Below are positions 18,782 to 28,210 of a stretch of DNA of 64,000 nucleotides, piece after piece. The notes under the pieces are model-generated. The model had not been told where the DNA came from. It saw nothing but the letters and a program-made list of their open reading frames with translations, and searched no databases. The DNA comes from Sediminibacterium sp. TEGAF015 (GTDB lineage: Bacteria > Bacteroidota > Bacteroidia > Chitinophagales > Chitinophagaceae), in assembly GCF_025997995.1 (NCBI RefSeq), contig NZ_AP026683.1, positions 2,976,501-3,040,500 on the forward strand, given 5' to 3'. How positions within the stretch are numbered: the stretch's first letter is position 1; each line of letters opens with the position of its first letter. The position numbers and the translations under genes are program-made.

Positions 18782-20122
18782 GTGAGTAATAATATTATCA
18801 TATTAGGCGGAGGCGAAAGCGGAGTAGGTGCTGCGGTATTGGCAAAGCACAAGGGGCTAAACGTGTTCCTGTCTGACGGTGGCTCACTGAAAGAAATCTA
18901 CAAAGCGGAATTGCGTGCAAACGGAATTGAATTTGAAGAAGGTGGTCATAGCGAAGAAAGAATTTTAGCAGCAGACGAAGTGGTAAAGAGTCCCGGTATT
19001 CCGGAGAAGAATGAAATGGTGAAAGCCATTCGTGCCAAAGGAATTCCGGTAATCAGTGAAATTGAACTGGCTTATCGCTATAAGGGTGACAGTAAAATTA
19101 TTGCCATCACAGGTAGCAATGGCAAGAGCACTACCACTGCTTTGATTTATCATATCTGCAAAACCGCTGAATTAGACTGTGCCATGGTGGGCAATATTGG
19201 TTATTCGTTTGCCCGTCAGGTGGCAGAAGATCCCAAGCCACTCTACATTATCGAGATCAGTTCTTTTCAATTAGATGATATTAAAACCTTCCGACCCAAT
19301 GTGAGTGTATTACTCAACATCACGGAAGATCACTTAGACAGATATAATTATGTATTTGATAATTATATCCGCTCTAAGTTTCGCATCATCGAAAACCAAA
19401 CAGAAGAAGACTTCTTCATCTTCTGTTTAGACGACGAAGTAATCGCACAAAAACTCCCATTACTAACTATCCATACTAACCCACTACCATTCTCTATGAA
19501 ACAAGAAGTAAAAAAAGGCGGCTACATCAAGGGCGACCAGATGATGCTGCGCATCCAAGAAGAAAGAGTAAGCATGAGCATTTATGATTTTGCCCTTAAG
19601 GGGAAGCACAACCAGTACAACACAATGGCAGCGGGTATTGCAGCAGCAACCATTGGCATTCGAAAAGAGAAGATCAGGGATGCTGTTAAGAACTTCCACA
19701 GCCTGGAGCATCGCATGGAATTTGTGGCGATGGTACGTGGTGTTGAATTCATTAACGACAGCAAAGCTACCAACGTTAACAGTACCTGGTATGCTTTGGA
19801 AAGCATGAATAAGCCGACTGTATTGATTTTAGGCGGTGTTGACAAAGGGAATGACTATACTTTAATAGCCGAATTGGTAAAAGAAAAAGTGAAAGCCATT
19901 GTTTGTATGGGAACAGACAATAGCAAAATCATTGCTGCCTTTAAAGATATTGTACCAACCATCATAGAAACGGATAGTGCCAAGAAAGCGGTGAACGCTG
20001 CTTTTAGAGCTGCTGGAAAAGACGAAGTGGTTTTATTAAGCCCTGCTTGCGCCAGCTTCGATTTATTTAAAAACTACGAAGACAGAGGAACCCAATTTAA
20101 AGAAGCTGTTAAGGAATTGTAA
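18782..20122 (+). CDS. murD: UDP-MurNAc-L-alanine:D-glutamate ligase
   Basis: MurD adds D-glutamate to UDP-MurNAc-L-alanine. The 446-residue cytoplasmic enzyme starts at a GTG and has a Rossmann-like N-terminus IILGGGESGVGAAVLAKHKG, the ATP loop TGSNGKSTTTAL (GSNGKST at 111-117), the IEISSFQLDDI stretch, HRMEFVA, NDSKATN and the C-terminal LSPACASFDLFKNYEDRG. All are family hallmarks and the length is normal. It is sixth among the enzymes from rsmH on, 33 nt before ftsW. Confidence 0.97.
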   Translation: MSNNIIILGGGESGVGAAVLAKHKGLNVFLSDGGSLKEIYKAELRANGIEFEEGGHSEERILAADEVVKSPGIPEKNEMVKAIRAKGIPVISEIELAYRYKGDSKIIAITGSNGKSTTTALIYHICKTAELDCAMVGNIGYSFARQVAEDPKPLYIIEISSFQLDDIKTFRPNVSVLLNITEDHLDRYNYVFDNYIRSKFRIIENQTEEDFFIFCLDDEVIAQKLPLLTIHTNPLPFSMKQEVKKGGYIKGDQMMLRIQEERVSMSIYDFALKGKHNQYNTMAAGIAAATIGIRKEKIRDAVKNFHSLEHRMEFVAMVRGVEFINDSKATNVNSTWYALESMNKPTVLILGGVDKGNDYTLIAELVKEKVKAIVCMGTDNSKIIAAFKDIVPTIIETDSAKKAVNAAFRAAGKDEVVLLSPACASFDLFKNYEDRGTQFKEAVKEL

Positions 20123-20155
20123 GAAGTTAGAATCTATTACAAGTAAGGAAAAACT

Positions 20156-21511
20156 ATGTCCGAAATAAAAGATACCCTATTTTCTCAAATCCCCTCGGTA
20201 GAAGGTGTACGCAAGCAATTGCTTACCCGCACCCGTGGCGATAAATATATCTGGGGTATTGTATTGTTGTTGTCTCTTATTTCAATTCTGGTAGTGTATA
20301 GTGCCACCGGATCGCTGGCCTATAAAACATATAAGGGCAACACCAATATCTATTTATTCAAACAGCTTTCCTTCTCTATACTGGGTTTGATTATCATGTA
20401 CTTTTTGCATCGGGTGAACTATACTTTTTTCTCTCGGGTAGCCACCATCTTGTTTCTGGTTTCTATTCCGCTGTTGTTGTATACTTTATTCTTTGGTGCT
20501 AAAATTAACGAGGGTAGTAGATGGATTAAATTGCCCATCATCAACCTGACTATTCAGACCAGTGACTTTGCCAAGCTGGCTTTGTTCATGTACATTTCTA
20601 AAATGCTGAGCAAGAAGCAGGAAGTTATCAAGGACTTTAAAAAAGGATTTATTCCGGTGGTTACGCCTGTTATCATTATTTGTGCGTTGATTATGCCGGC
20701 TAACTTGTCGAATGCTTTGTTAACGGGAGCCACTTCTTTGTTGCTCATGTTTATTGGCAGGGTAAGTTTTAAACATATTTTATTGACCATCATGGTAGCA
20801 ATGATACCTGTAGCATTCATTGTAACAGTGGCCGTGCTTACCTATGACGGAAAGAAAACAGAAGATATTGCCAAACCGGTTGCAGCAGAAAAAATGAAAT
20901 CGGTGGGTCGATTTGGTACCTGGGTAAAAAGGGTACAGGACTTCATGTATGCCCAAGACAGCGAAATACCTTATCAAGTGCAACAAGCAAAAATTGCCAT
21001 TTCGAATGGTGGTATTTTAATTGGGCTGGGTCCGGGCAATAGTCAGCAAAGAAACTTTTTGCCGCAAGCGTATAATGACTTTATTTATTCCATCATTATA
21101 GAAGAGTACGGACTCCTGGGTGGTGCTTTCATGATATTTATTTATCTGGTGTTCCTGTTCCGGTGCATCAATATTTTCCGAAGATGCCCTTATGCCTTCG
21201 GGGCATTTCTGGCGTTGGGCTTAAGTTTTACTTTAGTAATTCAGGCTGTAGCTAATATGGCCGTGAACGTGAATCTGGTTCCTGTAACCGGTGTTACCCT
21301 TCCACTAGTAAGTATGGGTGGCTCTTCCTTCCTGTTTACTTGTGCAGCCATTGGTATTGTGTTAAGTGTGGGTCGCAACGTAGAGCAGCTTGAAGGAAAA
21401 GCGCCGCTGGAAACAGGGGTGGCTCCTGTGGACGAAAACCCCGAAGGGGGGGCGGGTCTGGTGAATCGCGAAAGTTTTTCTTCTAACCAAAATCCGCACG
21501 CGAATGCCTAA
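20156..21511 (+). CDS. ftsW: SEDS-family peptidoglycan polymerase FtsW
   Basis: FtsW polymerises lipid II at the septum together with FtsI. The 451-residue protein has about ten membrane segments and the SEDS signatures GSRWIKLP, TSDFAKLALFMYISKML, GLGPGNSQQRNFLPQAYND and IIEEYGLLGGAFM near the catalytic periplasmic loop, with PLVSMGGSSFLFT in the last third. A cytoplasmic tail of about 55 residues is rich in Pro, Glu and Gly. A hydrophilic stretch around YDGKKTEDIAKPVAAEKMKS sits in the large periplasmic loop. The 3' end overlaps murG by 8 nt. Confidence 0.96.
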   Translation: MSEIKDTLFSQIPSVEGVRKQLLTRTRGDKYIWGIVLLLSLISILVVYSATGSLAYKTYKGNTNIYLFKQLSFSILGLIIMYFLHRVNYTFFSRVATILFLVSIPLLLYTLFFGAKINEGSRWIKLPIINLTIQTSDFAKLALFMYISKMLSKKQEVIKDFKKGFIPVVTPVIIICALIMPANLSNALLTGATSLLLMFIGRVSFKHILLTIMVAMIPVAFIVTVAVLTYDGKKTEDIAKPVAAEKMKSVGRFGTWVKRVQDFMYAQDSEIPYQVQQAKIAISNGGILIGLGPGNSQQRNFLPQAYNDFIYSIIIEEYGLLGGAFMIFIYLVFLFRCINIFRRCPYAFGAFLALGLSFTLVIQAVANMAVNVNLVPVTGVTLPLVSMGGSSFLFTCAAIGIVLSVGRNVEQLEGKAPLETGVAPVDENPEGGAGLVNRESFSSNQNPHANA

Positions 21512-22595
21512 TCGTTTTATCATAGCTGGTGGGGGTACTGGTGGTCATATTTTTCCAGCTGTTGCCATTGCCAACGCCCTGAAAAATGTGCAGCCCAGTT
21601 CTGAAATTTTATTCATTGGCGCCAAAGGAAAAATGGAAATGGAGAAAGTGCCGCAAGCTGGCTATGAAATCAAAGGGCTGGATATTGCAGGTTTTAACAG
21701 AAGTTCCCTACTCAAGAATATTTCTCTTCCCTGGAAACTGGTAAAGAGTTTTGTGCAGGTGCGAAGTATTTTTTCTTCCTTTAAACCAACTGCCGTGATT
21801 GGGGTAGGTGGTTATTCTACTTTCCCTGTTTTAAAATATGCCCAAAGTAAGGGTATACCTACGTTTATTCACGAAGCCAATTCTTTTGCAGGGAAGAGCA
21901 ATATGCTATTGGGAAAAAACGCTACGAAAATTTTTGTAGCGACGCCTGGTATGGAGCGTTTTTTCCCGGCAGAAAAAATACTGGTCTCTGGCAATCCGGT
22001 GCGCGAAAACATTGTGCGTAATGCTATTCAGCGCGAAGATGCACTTCGTTTCTTTCAACTTGATCCGAACAAGACTACTGTTCTTGCAGTTGGAGGTAGC
22101 CTTGGTGCAGCCAGCATTAACAATGCATTGATGGAGCAACTGGATGCTTTTGCCAACAACGATTTGCAATTAATATGGCAAACGGGTAAAACCAATAGTG
22201 AAGTCTATAAAAATGCTGCCGCCAAATATGCCAATGTATGGGTAGGTGAATTCATTACCCAAATGGAATTTGGATATGCTGCTGCTGATATGGTTATTAG
22301 CCGTGCTGGTGCCATGGCGGTTACCGAATTGTGCATCACAGGTAAAGTAGCTGTGCTGGTTCCTTTTCCTCATGCTGCAGAAGATCATCAAACAGCCAAT
22401 GCCATGCAATTGGTGAACAATGGTGCTGCTATTTTAGTAAAAGATGATAAAGCAAAAACTGATCTGGTTAAAGAAGTGGTAGCACTTTCGAAAGAAGTGA
22501 TGAAACAGGAAGAGATGAAAATGGCTATTCGCAAACTGGCTTTGCGCAATGCTGCAGAATTTGTTGCTAAAGAAATTATACAATCCTTGTCATGA
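21504..22595 (+). CDS. murG: UDP-GlcNAc:lipid I N-acetylglucosaminyltransferase
   Basis: MurG (GT28, GT-B fold) adds GlcNAc to lipid I on the cytoplasmic face, giving lipid II. The 363-residue protein shows GGGTGGHIFPAVAIA at the N-terminus, GVGGYSTFPVL, FIHEANSFAGKSN, LAVGGSLGAASIN, the donor-site segment SRAGAMAVTEL and FPHAAEDHQTANA. Length is normal. It overlaps ftsW (8 nt) and murC (4 nt, ATGA), so the three are translationally coupled. Confidence 0.97.
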   Translation: MPNRFIIAGGGTGGHIFPAVAIANALKNVQPSSEILFIGAKGKMEMEKVPQAGYEIKGLDIAGFNRSSLLKNISLPWKLVKSFVQVRSIFSSFKPTAVIGVGGYSTFPVLKYAQSKGIPTFIHEANSFAGKSNMLLGKNATKIFVATPGMERFFPAEKILVSGNPVRENIVRNAIQREDALRFFQLDPNKTTVLAVGGSLGAASINNALMEQLDAFANNDLQLIWQTGKTNSEVYKNAAAKYANVWVGEFITQMEFGYAAADMVISRAGAMAVTELCITGKVAVLVPFPHAAEDHQTANAMQLVNNGAAILVKDDKAKTDLVKEVVALSKEVMKQEEMKMAIRKLALRNAAEFVAKEIIQSLS

Positions 22596-23962
22596 GTAAA
22601 TTGACTACTATACATACCATTTATTTCATTGGCGTTGGCGGCATTGGCATGAGTGCCATTGCGCGCTATTTTTTGTCGAAGGGCGCCAAAGTGAGTGGTT
22701 ACGATAAAACTCCTACGGTGTTGACGAATCAACTGGAGAAGGAAGGAATAAATATTCACTACACCGATGATATAGCTTTGGCGCCACAGCACCCTGATGT
22801 AGTTGTGTATACGCCTGCTATTCCTAAAGACCACAAAGAATTGAATCATTTTATCAACAATGGTTTTACGGTAATGAAGCGCAGTGATATTCTGCAATGG
22901 ATTACCGAAAACAGTTTCAATATTTGTGTGGCAGGTACCCATGGTAAAACAACTGTTACTTCCATGGTCGCTCATTTGTTGCGTCATACCGGCTATGGTT
23001 GCAATGCTTTTCTGGGTGGGATCTCTGCCAACTATCATACTAATTTCTGGAGCCATGAACGAAATGTAGTAGTGGTGGAAGCTGATGAATACGATCGCAG
23101 TTTTTTGAAGTTGGCACCGAATGTGGAAGTGATTACTTCTATGGATCCGGATCACCTGGATATTTATGGTACTGCCGAAGAAGTAGAGAATGCTTTTGTT
23201 CAGTTTGCGGGAAAATTAAAACCGGGCGGAACCATCGTTGCCAAGCATGGATTGAGCAGAGCCGCCGAGTTACGGGCAGATCACTTGTTTACCTATGATC
23301 ATAAAAACGAGGCGGCGGATATACATGTGAAAGATTTACAAGTAGTGAATGGTGTGTATCATTTTGGCGTTCAGGCACCTGATTGGTCTATTGACAACCT
23401 AGTACTGAATATGGGTGGCCTGCACAATATTGACAATATGATTGCTGCGATTACGGTTGCCAAACAATTGGGTATTGAATCTGAAAAAATTGTTGCTGCT
23501 GTTGCCGATTATAAAGGAGTTCGCAGAAGATTTGAATATGCAATGAATACGCCTGAGCATGTTGTGATTGACGACTATGCGCATCATCCGGATGAGTTGA
23601 AGGCATTGTTGTCTGGTGTTCGCAGCATTTTCCCTGATAAAAAATTAACCCTGGTTTTTCAACCGCATTTATACAGCAGAACAAAGGATCAGGCAGCTGG
23701 GTTTTCAGCTATACTGGACCAGGCTGATGAAGTGATTTTGTTACCCATTTATCCGGCAAGAGAATTGCCCATGGAAGGCGTAAACAGTGAAATGCTGCTA
23801 AACAATATGCATCTGAATCAAAAGCAGGTTTTGGATAAGCCAGCGTTCCTGGATTGGGTAAAAGCCAATCAACCAGAACTGCTGGTAATGGCTGGTGCCG
23901 GTGATATCGATACCCTAGTAAATCCTGCAAAAGAAATCCTATTAAATCACCCGCTTATTTAA
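22592..23962 (+). CDS. murC: UDP-MurNAc:L-alanine ligase
   Basis: MurC adds the first amino acid to UDP-MurNAc. The 456-residue protein has the dinucleotide-like start YFIGVGGIGMSAIARYFL, the ATP loop GTHGKTTVTSM (GTHGKTT at 115-121), VVEADEYDRSFLKL, MDPDHLDIYG, IDDYAHHPDELKA, VFQPHLYSRTKD and the C-terminal VMAGAGDIDTL. The order and length are those of MurC. It follows murG with a 4-nt overlap and precedes ftsQ by 24 nt. Confidence 0.97.
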   Translation: MSKLTTIHTIYFIGVGGIGMSAIARYFLSKGAKVSGYDKTPTVLTNQLEKEGINIHYTDDIALAPQHPDVVVYTPAIPKDHKELNHFINNGFTVMKRSDILQWITENSFNICVAGTHGKTTVTSMVAHLLRHTGYGCNAFLGGISANYHTNFWSHERNVVVVEADEYDRSFLKLAPNVEVITSMDPDHLDIYGTAEEVENAFVQFAGKLKPGGTIVAKHGLSRAAELRADHLFTYDHKNEAADIHVKDLQVVNGVYHFGVQAPDWSIDNLVLNMGGLHNIDNMIAAITVAKQLGIESEKIVAAVADYKGVRRRFEYAMNTPEHVVIDDYAHHPDELKALLSGVRSIFPDKKLTLVFQPHLYSRTKDQAAGFSAILDQADEVILLPIYPARELPMEGVNSEMLLNNMHLNQKQVLDKPAFLDWVKANQPELLVMAGAGDIDTLVNPAKEILLNHPLI

Positions 23963-23986
23963 TGTAAAATCATTTAGAACCCACCC

Positions 23987-24814
23987 ATGAAAAAGTTGAA
24001 CTGGAAAAAAATATTCATCATTACACTTTGGGCACTGGCTGCCGTAGGGGTAGTGGTGTTATTGGGTGCTTCCATCCGCCAGAAAAACAACCGAAAATTG
24101 AAAGGGGTTGTGGTTGAAATAAGAGGGGCAGAAAAACATATGTTTATTGATGAGCAGGATGTTTTGCAATTGGTTAACAGCCCCGCTCCGGTAACGGGTC
24201 GTCCTATGCGTTCGGTTCCCTTGCGTAGGCTAGAAATGCAGGTAAAGAAAAATCCTTGGGTGAACAATGCCGAAATGTATTTTGATAACCAGCAGGTTTT
24301 GCAAGTAAGTATTGTAGAGAGAGAACCCATAGCCCGAATTTTTGAAACCAATGGACAGTCTTACTATATTGATTCGGCCATGAACCGAATGCCCCTGAGT
24401 ACAAAGCTTACGGCCAGAGTGCCTGTGTTCACTGGTTATCCTGCAAGCAAAAAGCTAGATACCACTTTATTGCAGTCTGTCATTTTACTTTCCCGTTTAA
24501 TGAATGCCGATTCTTTTTTGACCGCACAAATAGCACAAGTAGATATTGTTGCCAATAAAAAATTTGAAATGATTCCTGTGATAGGAGAACACTTGGTTGC
24601 TTTTGGCGACTCTTCACTGGCGGCGGATAAGCTCCACCGGTTAAAAGCTTTCTACCAAAAAGCCTGGTTGCAGCATGGAATAAATACATATAAAATTATC
24701 AGCCTAGAATATAAGGGGCAGGTAGTAGCTATTAAAGAATCACCAAAAAATGTAGTAGCAGAAAACAATATATCGATTCAAATTCCGTTAACAAGTAAAA
24801 GAAATACTCTATGA
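23987..24814 (+). CDS. ftsQ: Cell division protein FtsQ/DivIB-like
   Basis: This 275-residue bitopic protein has a basic cytoplasmic start (MKKLNWKK), one membrane segment (about 9-27) and a periplasmic part. The first periplasmic section, VVEIRGAEKHMFIDEQDVL to VNNAEMYFDNQQVLQVSIVE, has the layout of a POTRA domain, followed by the FtsQ domain (REPIARIFETNGQSYYIDS). FtsQ connects FtsA/FtsN-side factors with FtsLB. Primary sequence is poorly conserved in the family, so topology and the murC-ftsQ-ftsA order carry the assignment. The 3' end overlaps ftsA by 4 nt. Confidence 0.92.
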   Translation: MKKLNWKKIFIITLWALAAVGVVVLLGASIRQKNNRKLKGVVVEIRGAEKHMFIDEQDVLQLVNSPAPVTGRPMRSVPLRRLEMQVKKNPWVNNAEMYFDNQQVLQVSIVEREPIARIFETNGQSYYIDSAMNRMPLSTKLTARVPVFTGYPASKKLDTTLLQSVILLSRLMNADSFLTAQIAQVDIVANKKFEMIPVIGEHLVAFGDSSLAADKLHRLKAFYQKAWLQHGINTYKIISLEYKGQVVAIKESPKNVVAENNISIQIPLTSKRNTL

Positions 24815-26211
24815 ATCACAATGAAGCACCTATCATTGTTGGACTGGACATTGGTACCACCAAGATTGCCGCAATTGCCGGCCGCAAAAACGAATATGGC
24901 AAGTTAGAAATTCTTGGTTTTGGTCGCGCCAACAGCAGTGGTGTACTACATGGTCAGGTGTTGAATATTGACCAGACCATTAAAGCCATTCAGGCCGCTT
25001 TGGAAAATTGTGCACAGAGCAATCCCGATTTAGAAATCAATGAAGTATATGTTGGTATAGCCGGTCATCATATCAAGAGCCTGCAAACAAGAGGTGATAT
25101 TGTTCGCCAGGACGCAGATATTGAAATCAGCAGAGCTGAAGTAGAACAGCTAATCAACAACCAGCGTAAAACATTTATTCCTGCAGGTGACCAGATCATT
25201 GATGTGATTGCACAGGATTTTCACGTAGACAGCAACCAGTACATTAAGGATCCTGTTGGATACAATGGTGTAAAAATGGGAGCAAACTTCCATATTATTA
25301 CCGGTGACAGAAATGCTATCCGCAATATCAATCGTGCAGTAACCAGAAGTGGTTTACAAACCAAAGATCTTGTTTTACAGCCTTTGGCTTCTGCTAGTGC
25401 GGTAATGAGTGAACTGGATATGGAAGCAGGTGTTGCCATCCTGGATATTGGAGGTGGTACTTCTGATTTGGCTGTATTTTATGATGGCATTTTAAAACAT
25501 ACTGCCGTTATTCCTTTTGGTGGAGAAAATATTACCAATGATATCCGCTTAGGTCTGGGCGTTTTAAAAACCCAGGCGGAAGCCATGAAGGTTCAGTTTG
25601 GTTCTGCTTTGGCTGACGAAGCAAAAACTAACTCCTTCATTACCATTCCTGGTTTAAAGGGAATGCCTGCGAAAGAAATCAGTGTAAAGAGTCTTGCTCA
25701 AATTATTCAAGCAAGAATGAGTGAAATCCTTGATTTTGTTACTTATCATTTAAAGCAGGTTGGATTAGACTCCCGTGCATTGAATGGTGGTATCATTTTA
25801 ACAGGGGGTGGATCTCAGTTGAAGCATCTGATTCAGTTAACAGAATATGCTACCGGTTTAAACGCCCGCATTGGTCTGCCTAACGAACACCTAGCTCCCA
25901 ATCATATTGATGAGTTGAATAAGCCTATGTATGCAACTTGTATTGGTTTGATCTTAAAAGGATACAACGACTACGATCAGCATCACAAGGAATTCAAAGA
26001 GCGTTTTGTGAAACTGGAAGTGCCTGCTAATCTGAAGAAGAAAGTAGAAGTAACGCCTGAAGCACCAGTTGCAGCTACACCTCAAAATGAAGCTGTTGCT
26101 GAAGCACAAAAGAAAACAGTTGATATGGGCCCACGCATTAAATTCTGGGACAAATTCAAAAACAACCTGATTGAATTATTCAAAGAAGAAGAAGACCAAG
26201 TAATAAGATAA
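24811..26211 (+). CDS. ftsA: Actin-like divisome anchor FtsA
   Basis: FtsA tethers FtsZ to the membrane. The 466-residue protein has the actin-fold phosphate-1 loop VGLDIGTTKIAAIAG (10-24), the phosphate-2 loop AILDIGGGTSDLAVFYDG and the adenosine motif GGIILTGGGSQLKHL. The C-terminus carries a typical amphipathic membrane-targeting helix, IKFWDKFKNNLIELFKEEE, after a Pro/Ala/Glu-rich linker. The protein is about 45 residues longer than E. coli FtsA because of that linker. It overlaps ftsQ by 4 nt and precedes ftsZ by 39 nt. Confidence 0.97.
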   Translation: MNHNEAPIIVGLDIGTTKIAAIAGRKNEYGKLEILGFGRANSSGVLHGQVLNIDQTIKAIQAALENCAQSNPDLEINEVYVGIAGHHIKSLQTRGDIVRQDADIEISRAEVEQLINNQRKTFIPAGDQIIDVIAQDFHVDSNQYIKDPVGYNGVKMGANFHIITGDRNAIRNINRAVTRSGLQTKDLVLQPLASASAVMSELDMEAGVAILDIGGGTSDLAVFYDGILKHTAVIPFGGENITNDIRLGLGVLKTQAEAMKVQFGSALADEAKTNSFITIPGLKGMPAKEISVKSLAQIIQARMSEILDFVTYHLKQVGLDSRALNGGIILTGGGSQLKHLIQLTEYATGLNARIGLPNEHLAPNHIDELNKPMYATCIGLILKGYNDYDQHHKEFKERFVKLEVPANLKKKVEVTPEAPVAATPQNEAVAEAQKKTVDMGPRIKFWDKFKNNLIELFKEEEDQVIR

Positions 26212-26250
26212 AACTCGAACCTTAATCCCTACTAACCCAAACCGTCCACT

Positions 26251-28143
26251 ATGATTCATTTTGATCTTCCTAAACAAAAATCTTCCATCATCAAAGTACT
26301 GGGTGTTGGTGGTGGTGGAAGCAACGCCGTAAACTTCATGTTCGAACAAAACATTGAAGGGGTTGACTTCATCATTTGCAATACCGATGCCAAAGCGATT
26401 GAGCAAAGTAAAGTGCCTAATAAAATTCAGTTAGGACCCCATTTAACACAAGGCCTTGGTGCCGGTGCTAATCCTGAAGTAGGTAAGCGTGCCACAGAAG
26501 AGTCGCTGGAAGAAATTAAACGTATACTGGAAGTGAATACCAAAATGGCATTCATTACGGTAGGTATGGGTGGTGGAACCGGAACGGGTGGTGCCCCAAT
26601 CATTGCGCAAATTTGTAAGGACTTAGGAATCTTAACTGTTGGGATTGTAACCACTCCCTTTGGTTTTGAAGGTCCGCGCAGACAGTTACAAGCAGAAGAA
26701 GGTATTAAGGCATTAGAGCCTTATGTAGATACATTGCTGGTTATTAGCAACGATAAGTTACGCATGCAGTATGGTAATTTGAAAATGAAGGAAGCATTTT
26801 CAAAAGCAGATAATGTATTGGCTACTGCGGCAAAATGTATTACCGATGTAATTAATAGCCGTGGACATATCATTGTAGACTTTGCGGATGTATGTACCGT
26901 TATGAGAAATGGTGGCGTTGCTATTTTGGGTAAAGCCGAAGTAGAAGGAGAGAATCGTGCGCAGTTGGCTATTGAAGAAGCATTGTCTTCTCCATTACTA
27001 AATGATAGTGATATCAAAGGTGCCAAGTGGATTTTAATCAATATTAATAGCGCCGAAGGTGAACACGAGTGTACCATGGATGAATTGGAAATCATCAACA
27101 ACCATTTACGTTTACAGGCCGGTGAAAATGCCGATGTAATTGTAGGTATGGGTTATGATAATACCCTTGATAAAAAGATTGGTATCACATTGGTGGCTAC
27201 TGGATTTAAACAAAAAGATCCTTTTGCAAAACCAGAAGTGGTGAAGCAGGAAGAGGCCAAACCTGAAAAAATTGTGATGACCTTGAAAGTAGATCACCCA
27301 GCTGTTTCAACAGGTGTTATTACTGCAACCAAGGATGCGTTTATAGCTGAACCAGCTCCTGCTCCTGTTGTTGAAGTTGCAAAGGAACAAATAGCAACTT
27401 TTGCGGAGAGTCTAATTCCTTTTGTTGCAGAAGAACCAACGGTGAATCCTGAACCTGCAACACCTGCAGAAACCACTCCAGCTCCAGAAAAAATTTACGA
27501 GACATTGGAAATGCCTTCAACTGCTTCTCCTGTTATCGTTTTTGATTTAGCTCCAGCTGAGCCAGTGATGCAGACGCCTCCTGCTGTGCATACTTTTGAG
27601 GAAGAAGTTGAAGAGAAACTTCCTCCTATTCCAACTGCTATTCATTCTACTTTTACAGGTTCTGCTTTAAGTAAGCCTGCCAATATTTACGCATCAGAAA
27701 TGCCTGCTACACCGCAAGTGCCTCCTGTTGTGTCTGTGCCACAAGCACCTCCTGTTGAAGAGGAAGCGAATCTGTTTGACATGCAACTGGTTGAAAAACC
27801 AGAAGGGTATAGTGCTCCTCAGGCCACTATGAGTGCTGCACCTTCCAATGAATCTGCTGATAACAGCGGTGATTATTTTGACGATGTAGAAGAACAGAAA
27901 AGAAGAGCGGCAGAAAGAATTCAAAAGCTGCGCAACCTTTCCTTTAACATGAATAATTCTTCTGATTTAAATGGGGAGTTTGATGCTGTTCCTGCTTATG
28001 TAAGAAGAAATATGGAATTGTTTGGCAACACCTTAACTTCTGTAGAAAACTTTTATAGTAAGTACACAGTAGGGAAGGATGAGAATAACCAAACGCAGAT
28101 TAATACCATCAACACTTTCCTGGATGGTAAAAAGCCTGACTAG
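26251..28143 (+). CDS. ftsZ: Cell division GTPase FtsZ with very long C-terminal linker
   Basis: FtsZ forms the cytokinetic ring. The GTPase part (about 1-325) has GVGGGGSNAVNFMFEQ, the tubulin signature GMGGGTGTGGAPIIA and the T7 loop VDFADVCTVMRNGG. After residue 325 comes an unstructured, Pro/Glu/Ala/Val-rich linker of about 240 residues, so the protein has 630 residues against 383 in E. coli. A conserved peptide, DAVPAYVRRNMELFG, resembles the C-terminal motif that binds FtsA, but it is followed by about 45 further residues ending GKKPD. It is the last gene of the dcw run; 20 nt after its stop an IS3 element begins. Confidence 0.97.
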   Translation: MIHFDLPKQKSSIIKVLGVGGGGSNAVNFMFEQNIEGVDFIICNTDAKAIEQSKVPNKIQLGPHLTQGLGAGANPEVGKRATEESLEEIKRILEVNTKMAFITVGMGGGTGTGGAPIIAQICKDLGILTVGIVTTPFGFEGPRRQLQAEEGIKALEPYVDTLLVISNDKLRMQYGNLKMKEAFSKADNVLATAAKCITDVINSRGHIIVDFADVCTVMRNGGVAILGKAEVEGENRAQLAIEEALSSPLLNDSDIKGAKWILININSAEGEHECTMDELEIINNHLRLQAGENADVIVGMGYDNTLDKKIGITLVATGFKQKDPFAKPEVVKQEEAKPEKIVMTLKVDHPAVSTGVITATKDAFIAEPAPAPVVEVAKEQIATFAESLIPFVAEEPTVNPEPATPAETTPAPEKIYETLEMPSTASPVIVFDLAPAEPVMQTPPAVHTFEEEVEEKLPPIPTAIHSTFTGSALSKPANIYASEMPATPQVPPVVSVPQAPPVEEEANLFDMQLVEKPEGYSAPQATMSAAPSNESADNSGDYFDDVEEQKRRAAERIQKLRNLSFNMNNSSDLNGEFDAVPAYVRRNMELFGNTLTSVENFYSKYTVGKDENNQTQINTINTFLDGKKPD

Positions 28144-28163
28144 TTTGTTTACTAACCCAACCA

Positions 28164-28189
28164 TGACCCGTCCTAAATAACCGATACGG
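28164..28189 (+). repeat. Left terminal inverted repeat of the IS3 element
   Basis: It starts TGACCCGTCCTA and contains CGATAC at positions 19-24. It pairs with 29527-29552 at 18 of 26 positions and is flanked outside by the target duplication CCA. Confidence 0.85.
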
Positions 28190-28210
28190 TTATTAAAGTA
28201 TAAAAGTAGT

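Noticed and set aside
22388..23155. Long open frame on the minus strand (about 255 codons) opposite murG/murC
   Set aside because: It lies wholly antisense to two certain genes, has low-complexity His/Asn/Ile-rich composition and no recognisable domain; it is a shadow of the codon bias of murC.
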